This document shows positions 33,544 to 37,925 of a DNA stretch of 37,925 bases, piece by piece. Both the position numbers and the translations under genes were made by a program. Source of the stretch: Paludibacteraceae bacterium (GTDB taxonomy: Bacteria > Bacteroidota > Bacteroidia > Bacteroidales > Paludibacteraceae); NCBI GenBank assembly GCA_024399615.1, contig JAKSNQ010000010.1:1-37925 (forward strand), read 5' to 3'. The notes beneath the pieces were generated by a model. It ran no database searches. It had not been told where the DNA came from and was given only the letters and a program-made list of their open reading frames with translations. The first letter of the stretch is position 1. Every line of letters begins with the position of its first letter.

Positions 33544-34428
33544 ATGAACAAGACTAAATTGTTGCTGCTTTTCTCGATGATATGGCTGCTGTTGGGGCTA
33601 AACGGGTGTACCGACAGCTCTACCTTGTTGTCACCTGACAAAAAATTGTCCGTTCGCTTTCAACTCAGTTCGAAAGGCACACCTCGCTACCAACTTATCA
33701 GCGGAAACAAGACCGTGATTATGCCGTCCGAACTGGGATATGTCCTTGATCGATTGGACCTTACGCGTTCTCTTACGCTGGATAGCGTGACCTATCGAAC
33801 GGTGGCACAGCAGGAGCAGCACTACGACGATCTGGATGCTGTCACTACCGGTGTGATGGATGGATTAGTGAAAGTGGACTCGGTGTGGCTGATGGAACCA
33901 TACAACGAAATGGTGGCGCACATGATGCACAAATCGGGACTACCGGTTGATCTGCATTTCCGACTCAGTAACCACTCGCTCGCTTTCCGGTTTGAGTTCA
34001 AGCCAAAAGGCGAGGATAGAATGAGTTTCCTTGGCCGTCGCATGTACACCACGGCTGCATGTATCCGTCTGGCCGTCCCACCGGATGCCATTAGTGTGCT
34101 CAAACCGGACTCGATCAGTCGAATACCACGATGGCATCAACTGGCATTCAATGGGCGTATCAACGAGGATACCATCGTTGCACCATTCCGATTGGAATGG
34201 AATCATACGCATCGATATGGAGCAGGGCATGAGCCAAACGACCAGCGAAGCTCACCTGAACATCATTTTTATTTTACGCATCCTCAGTACATGTATTTTG
34301 ACGATCCCGACGACCAACTGCTGTCATGCTATTACTATCTGGACGGCGAAGTGCATATACAGATGGAACCGACCGACCACCTGCTGGAGACAACACCATG
34401 GCGTGTGATCAAATTGGGACGAGAATGA
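33544..34428 (+). CDS. Stand-alone GH97 N-terminal-domain lipoprotein
   Basis: A 294-residue lipoprotein (lipobox LNGC, lipid Cys22). The sequence follows the N-terminal beta-sandwich of GH97 alpha-glucosidase/alpha-galactosidase enzymes: SPDKKLSVRFQLSSKGTPRY near the start, an IMPSELGYVLD strand, W...PYNEMV followed by DLHFRLSNHSLAFRFEF, and the closing TPWRVIKLG. In a full GH97 enzyme (about 650-700 residues) the TIM-barrel catalytic domain would follow at this point; here the frame stops. The TGA overlaps the ATG of the YgjP-type gene (ATGA, 34425-34428). It is therefore unlikely to be an active glycosidase and may only bind carbohydrate. Confidence 0.72.
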   Translation: MNKTKLLLLFSMIWLLLGLNGCTDSSTLLSPDKKLSVRFQLSSKGTPRYQLISGNKTVIMPSELGYVLDRLDLTRSLTLDSVTYRTVAQQEQHYDDLDAVTTGVMDGLVKVDSVWLMEPYNEMVAHMMHKSGLPVDLHFRLSNHSLAFRFEFKPKGEDRMSFLGRRMYTTAACIRLAVPPDAISVLKPDSISRIPRWHQLAFNGRINEDTIVAPFRLEWNHTHRYGAGHEPNDQRSSPEHHFYFTHPQYMYFDDPDDQLLSCYYYLDGEVHIQMEPTDHLLETTPWRVIKLGRE

Positions 34429-35135
34429 TCTTTCGTGATTTGGAAATAGAGGTGTTGCGCAAACGCGTGCGAAACATGCGGCTGTCGGTCAAACCCGATG
34501 GTAGCATCGTGCTGGTTGTGCCAATGCTACTTCCCGAACCGATGGCAATTGCTTTTGTCGAGAAACAATACGCTTGGATGCTTCGCACGCGTGAAAAGAT
34601 GATCGAACGTGCTGAAAAACAGCAGAAAATGCACTATCGAACAGGCGAATCACACCTGCTATGGGGCAAGCCTTTGACGCTCCGTGTCGAAGAGGAAAGG
34701 GGACGAGAGAGTGTGGACTTTCGCGACGATGAGATTATCCTTTATGCGCATCCGGAGCGATCGGATGCAGAGAGGAAAAAGATATTGTATCAAGGCTATC
34801 TGCGGCAACTCAGACCGGTCTTGACTGAACTGATCGACAAGTGGACCATGCGGACCGGCAACCATCTGAACGAGGTGCAACTGCGGCTGATGCGAACGGA
34901 GTGGGGGAGTTGTTCTCCCAAGCAACATCGGATGACCTTCAATGTGGACCTGGCGCGGATGCCTCGAGAGTGCGTCGAGTATGTGGTGATACACGAGTTT
35001 ACACATTTCGAACATTGCGACCATAGTGCTGCTTTCTGGGCCTTGTGTGACCTTCGATTGGCCGATGAGGGATTACAGAATGGCAAACAGCAGCGTGCCC
35101 GAATGCGAAAACTCGTCCGTTGTGGCGGCGATTGA
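34425..35135 (+). CDS. YgjP/WpbP-type (DUF45) zinc metallopeptidase
   Basis: A 236-residue protein of the DUF45/YgjP M48-like metallopeptidase family. The start is ATG 34425, which overlaps the preceding stop codon; an upstream in-frame ATG at 34326 lies inside the GH97-N gene. The N-terminal half has the family opening DLEIEVLRKRVRNMRLSVKPDG; the C-terminal half has TEWGSCSPKQHRMTFNVDLARMP and the zinc motif HEFTH (His190, Glu191, His194), with a third likely ligand His200 in DHSAAFW. There is no signal peptide, so the enzyme appears cytoplasmic, whereas its partner is exported. The substrate of the family is unknown. Confidence 0.87.
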   Translation: MIFRDLEIEVLRKRVRNMRLSVKPDGSIVLVVPMLLPEPMAIAFVEKQYAWMLRTREKMIERAEKQQKMHYRTGESHLLWGKPLTLRVEEERGRESVDFRDDEIILYAHPERSDAERKKILYQGYLRQLRPVLTELIDKWTMRTGNHLNEVQLRLMRTEWGSCSPKQHRMTFNVDLARMPRECVEYVVIHEFTHFEHCDHSAAFWALCDLRLADEGLQNGKQQRARMRKLVRCGGD

Positions 35136-35233
35136 TCATTCGCCCCTCGGCCTTAATGGTTCACACGAAGTGATAGCGCCAAGCGAGGCAATGCCAGGCA
35201 ATGCTGTACCCCTTGTGAGTAAAGAAATAGATT

Positions 35234-35267
35234 AATTGTAAATAGTCAAATAGTAAAATAGTAAAAT
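35234..35267. repeat. AT-rich degenerate short repeat array upstream of T9SS cargo gene
   Basis: Tandem imperfect units of about 8-11 nt (AATTGTAA, ATAGTCAA, ATAGTAAA, ATAGTAAA) lie immediately before the cargo gene. An inverted counterpart lies after the operon at 37798-37846. I see no consensus promoter in the 141-nt gap 35136-35276; the rest of the gap holds only a short direct repeat AGGCAATGC (around 35188-35205). Confidence 0.6.
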
Positions 35268-35276
35268 CTCCCACTT

Positions 35277-36872
35277 ATGAAAAATCAATTCTTTCTGTTC
35301 TTTCTGTTCGTAGCATCACTGGCCGTGGCGGAGGAGCATCCGGGGCTTGGCCCATTTACCGTTGCCAATGGTAAACAGATCTATTTTGCTCCGGGTAACC
35401 TGCAATATTGCCCGGCCACCGACACGTGGCGATTTGCTCCGGAACAATATGAATATGTAGGGAATAACAATCGTCATGTAAGTGACTCCTATACCGGTTG
35501 GATAGACCTATTCCCTTGGGGAACAGGCGATAGGCCTACTGATATCAATCATAGAGTGGATGGCTATGAGACGTTCGTAGATTGGGGGGTGAATCCTATT
35601 GATACTTTCCCTGCTAATACATGGCGCACTCCTACAAATGCGGAGTGGAACTACATCTTCCAAAAAAGACCTAATGCCGGCGAATTGTATTCTTGTGCTA
35701 CCGTAATGAACGTGCATGGAATGCTTGTGCTTCCGGATGATTGGCAGGCGACCAATCCCGGAGTTGCATTTGTCGCTCAAGGTAATAATTGGTCGACCAA
35801 TCGGTATACGCAGGCTGAATGGGTACAAATGGAGAGTGCTGGAGCCTTATTTCTTCCGGCATCCGGTTTTTGTGAAGAGGTCCCTAATTCGGTAACAAAA
35901 GATTTGGAGAGTAAAGGTTTTTATTGGTCATCTGTTCCGTATCCAACGACCTATTCTGGTATGCTCTACAACGGAACATCTGTTTCTTATGACAATGTGT
36001 TTCGTTGCTACGAATTCTATTTCGGAGAGAATGAAATCGAATCTTTCAACGCTGGATTGGCATATCGAGGCCGCTCTGTAAGGTTGGTTTATGAAGAAAT
36101 GGTGCGTGATACCTTGGTGAGCGGATGCGATAGTGTGATTTTTGAGGGACAGACTTACTACCGGAGCACAAGCCTTGATACGACGTTAAATACTACTCGC
36201 TACTCGGTCACTATCCGGGTAAATAGGTCTGTTTATCAGTCGTTTACGCGTCATGGCAATGACTCTATTACCTATGGCGAGCATACCTACTATGGCGATA
36301 CTACGCTAATAGAGCGAAGCACGACTGATGCCGGTTGCGAGCGAGTGGATACCATCCATCTGTTAGTTCTGAAAACGGTAGCAGGCGGAACCCTGGATAG
36401 CCTTATTGTGAACGAATTAGATTGGCTGATAGTTTGCAATAATCGTCTGCTCAAAGCGCATTATCCGGCTGACGGCTATGAGTATCAATGGCTGAAAAAT
36501 GGCGAGAATGCGTATAACCGCTACCCCTATCCGGACTATTATACCGAGGATCAGCGGCTGTCCGGCAAATTCCAACTGGAGGTGCTGGTACGTAGGACCG
36601 GGCAGGCCAATGTCAGGGTTTTGTCGAATACCATAACGATTGCTCCGCGGTCCGTTGCGGCTGGTTTGTTCCCTAATCCGGCTCGGCCTGGAGAAGGGGT
36701 AGAGTTGAGTCATGATGGCTGCTTCTCCTTAGCGGTATATGATCTGACGGGTGCTATTGTCTATCGTATGGTGGCTGAGGATAGAGCCATGTTGCCCGGC
36801 CTGCCGACGGGTATCTATTTGGTACAGATGGAGGCGGAAGATACTGAAATTCAAAAACTTATCGTCAGATGA
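35277..36872 (+). CDS. Secreted protein with type IX secretion C-terminal sorting domain
   Basis: A 531-residue exported protein. The signal peptide is MKNQFFLFFLFVASLAVA. Residues about 25-270 resemble the fibrobacter-succinogenes-major/sulfatase-modifying-like domain common in Bacteroidales surface proteins (FTVANGKQIYFAPGNLQY near the start, TWRTPTNAEW in the middle and YRGRSVRLVY at the end). Two short repeats follow (CDSVIFEGQTYY, NDSITYGEHTYY), then a linker and an Ig-like segment. The last 75 residues (from about 458) are a T9SS type A sorting domain: LFPNPARPGEG, a VYDLTGAIVYR strand, GLPTGIYLVQM and the basic end KLIVR. It should be exported through T9SS and attached or released at the cell surface. 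Its target is unknown. Confidence 0.85.
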   Translation: MKNQFFLFFLFVASLAVAEEHPGLGPFTVANGKQIYFAPGNLQYCPATDTWRFAPEQYEYVGNNNRHVSDSYTGWIDLFPWGTGDRPTDINHRVDGYETFVDWGVNPIDTFPANTWRTPTNAEWNYIFQKRPNAGELYSCATVMNVHGMLVLPDDWQATNPGVAFVAQGNNWSTNRYTQAEWVQMESAGALFLPASGFCEEVPNSVTKDLESKGFYWSSVPYPTTYSGMLYNGTSVSYDNVFRCYEFYFGENEIESFNAGLAYRGRSVRLVYEEMVRDTLVSGCDSVIFEGQTYYRSTSLDTTLNTTRYSVTIRVNRSVYQSFTRHGNDSITYGEHTYYGDTTLIERSTTDAGCERVDTIHLLVLKTVAGGTLDSLIVNELDWLIVCNNRLLKAHYPADGYEYQWLKNGENAYNRYPYPDYYTEDQRLSGKFQLEVLVRRTGQANVRVLSNTITIAPRSVAAGLFPNPARPGEGVELSHDGCFSLAVYDLTGAIVYRMVAEDRAMLPGLPTGIYLVQMEAEDTEIQKLIVR

Positions 36873-37783
36873 TTATGCGCGCACGGTTGATTCTTATTAT
36901 ATTGTTGCTATTGCCGATCTGTGTGGCAGCGAGACGTTCGCAGACCATCGATCAGTTGGAAATAGGTTTGCGAGAAGGTGTGGCAGGACTCACTTATCAG
37001 AGTCAGTTGGGAAAGCTTAATCCCGGCAACAATACCGGTTTTGATATCGCTTACCGGTATAATTCCTCACGGATTTTTGGTGTGAGATTAGGCCTGTCGG
37101 TCGATCTCTCGGGTTCTTATTTCTGCAATTCGGCTTATGCAGATGGCTATAGTACCATCAATGCGCAAGGTTCTCCAATAGATGTGGCATACACATGCGA
37201 CCTCAGGGAGACGCATCTGCAGACGTTTGTGAGCTTGCCCTTGCAGTTAGGCTTTTTCTATGATAATTGGTCTGTTTTTGTCGGCCCAAAGGCATGGCTG
37301 AACTTGTCGGCCAACTATCGTCAATCATTGCGTATCGCAGACTTGCAGGTTACTTATCCCCAATATGAGGTGCAGATTCCTGAGGCGCTTGTATATGCTG
37401 CGGGAGTGAGGCCCAACGAAGTTCGAGGCCGGATAACTGAACCGCAACGATGGTGGGCCGGTATTGCTGTTGAGGCGAACTATCTATTCCATGTTCTATA
37501 TGACAAATGGGGCATAGGAGTTGGTCTCTATTTTGATTATGCGTTCAATAGTCATGACTTGTCGGCAACCTCTAACCTTTCGCTATTGTCTATCACGGAT
37601 ACGCGCGTGGAGCTTCCGGTTCATCGTGTTCAGGAGTCGGTTTTACGTGCCAACCACCATCTTACCAACCAGCAGGTGGTTCAGCGCTATGGCTTTTTTG
37701 ATGTGGGCCTGAAAGTCTCGTTCATTCTGATGCGACCCACCAATCGTGGATGCCGTATCTGCCGTCTCCAGCACGGCTGGTAA
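36869..37783 (+). CDS. Outer-membrane beta-barrel protein coupled to the T9SS cargo gene
   Basis: A 304-residue protein with a signal peptide (MIMRARLILIILLLLPICVAA) followed by barrel-like strands (EIGLREGVAGLTYQSQL, GVRLGLSVDLSGSYF, LPLQLGFFYDNWSVFVGPKAWLN, GVGLYFDYAF, FFDVGLKVSFIL). It is similar in style to the porin-like/PorT-type barrel families. The ATG (36869) overlaps the cargo stop codon (ATGA), so translation is coupled. The final 15 residues (TNRGCRICRLQHGW) extend past the last strand and are cysteine/arginine-rich, which is unlike the usual Phe end. The second ATG at 36875 is an alternative start. No specific family is assigned. Confidence 0.75.
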   Translation: MIMRARLILIILLLLPICVAARRSQTIDQLEIGLREGVAGLTYQSQLGKLNPGNNTGFDIAYRYNSSRIFGVRLGLSVDLSGSYFCNSAYADGYSTINAQGSPIDVAYTCDLRETHLQTFVSLPLQLGFFYDNWSVFVGPKAWLNLSANYRQSLRIADLQVTYPQYEVQIPEALVYAAGVRPNEVRGRITEPQRWWAGIAVEANYLFHVLYDKWGIGVGLYFDYAFNSHDLSATSNLSLLSITDTRVELPVHRVQESVLRANHHLTNQQVVQRYGFFDVGLKVSFILMRPTNRGCRICRLQHGW

Positions 37784-37797
37784 GGACCCGATTTATT

Positions 37798-37846
37798 TGA
37801 CAATTGGACCATTTTACAATTTTACTATTAACAATTGGACTATTAA
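37798..37846. repeat. AT-rich degenerate repeat array downstream of the cargo/barrel operon
   Basis: Units such as CAATTGGAC (twice, at 37801 and 37832), TTTTACAAT and TTTACTATTA recur over about 50 nt. The reverse complement is similar to the array at 35234-35267. A further AATTGTAAAATTGTAAA stretch runs to the window end (37909-37925). Confidence 0.6.
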
Positions 37847-37851
37847 CGTGA

Positions 37852-37888
37852 GACCCTGATGGCCCGGCCATTAGGGTCCGCTGCAATT
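37852..37888 (+). terminator. GC-rich hairpin, probable terminator of the cargo/barrel operon
   Basis: GACCCTGATGGCC (37852-37864) and GGCCATTAGGGTC (37866-37878) form a near-perfect inverted repeat with one G-T pair, in otherwise AT-rich DNA. A T-rich run (TTAATTTTTTTG) begins about 10 nt later. It could terminate the operon, though the U-tract is displaced from the stem. Confidence 0.5.
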
Positions 37889-37925
37889 AATTTTTTTGTT
37901 TTTAAGATAATTGTAAAATTGTAAA

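Noticed and set aside
19851-35276. Shared 12-mer AATCTCCCACTT at 19851 and 35265
   Set aside because: A single exact 12-base match between two places is expected by chance in a window of this size.
35234-37925. AT-rich arrays considered as CRISPR or insertion-sequence ends
   Set aside because: The units are degenerate, only 8-11 nt and without spacers. No transposase, integrase or target-site duplication is visible.

Overview
The window looks like chromosomal DNA of a Bacteroidota member, most likely order Bacteroidales. The reasons are: seven promoters of the Bacteroidota type (TTTG-like -33 box, exactly 20 nt, TAnnTTTG -7 box); a PorE-like type IX secretion (T9SS) lipoprotein and a protein with a T9SS C-terminal sorting domain; a GH97 N-terminal domain; a complete Na+-NQR operon; NamZ; a Wzi-family outer-membrane protein; and many short lipoprotein signals. 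I saw no tRNA, rRNA, CRISPR array, transposase or phage gene. Genes are dense and no gene-free stretch exceeds 300 bases.

Layout. 76-2447 (-): a YegS-like lipid kinase and an outer-membrane barrel protein, each with its own promoter. 2720-8163 (+): namZ, a large FAD/Fe-S dehydrogenase, a CYTH enzyme and a HAD phosphatase, probably one operon. 8234-15262 (-): a long co-directional run of bactofilin, DUF1015, PorE-like OmpA lipoprotein, thyA, folA, an EEP-family phosphoesterase and an SGNH hydrolase, with a clear promoter only in front of the bactofilin. 15511-16334 (+): a small membrane protein and an OmpH/Skp-like protein, closed by a strong terminator. 16408-19852 (+): a polyprenyl-phosphate sugar-transferase and a Wzi-family protein, a surface-polysaccharide pair whose first gene has an ambiguous start at a T6 tract. 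19931-24285 (+): a BASS-type transporter, a membrane-anchored AraC-type regulator, a small barrel protein and a lipoprotein alpha/beta hydrolase. A bidirectional terminator follows. 24414-25938 (-): a metallo-beta-lactamase-fold lipoprotein overlapping a DUF2284 protein. 26044-31939 (-): nqrABCDEF in canonical order. 32170-33354 (-): a second membrane-anchored AraC-type regulator, divergent from 33544-35135 (+), a stand-alone GH97 N-domain lipoprotein translationally coupled to a YgjP-type zinc metallopeptidase. 35277-37783 (+): a T9SS cargo protein coupled to a barrel protein, with AT-rich degenerate repeats on both sides.

How they fit together. The dominant theme is the cell envelope: peptidoglycan amino-sugar salvage (NamZ), periplasmic chaperone (OmpH), cytoskeletal scaffold (bactofilin), T9SS anchoring (PorE), surface polysaccharide (sugar transferase, Wzi) and several outer-membrane barrels. 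Na+-NQR supplies the sodium-motive force and the FAD/Fe-S protein is a likely electron donor to the quinone pool. ThyA and FolA form the usual thymidylate/folate pair. The least familiar parts are the two related membrane-bound AraC regulators, the GH97-N/YgjP coupled pair, the T-tract start of the sugar transferase, the 47-nt DUF2284/MBL overlap and the repeat-flanked cargo/barrel pair.
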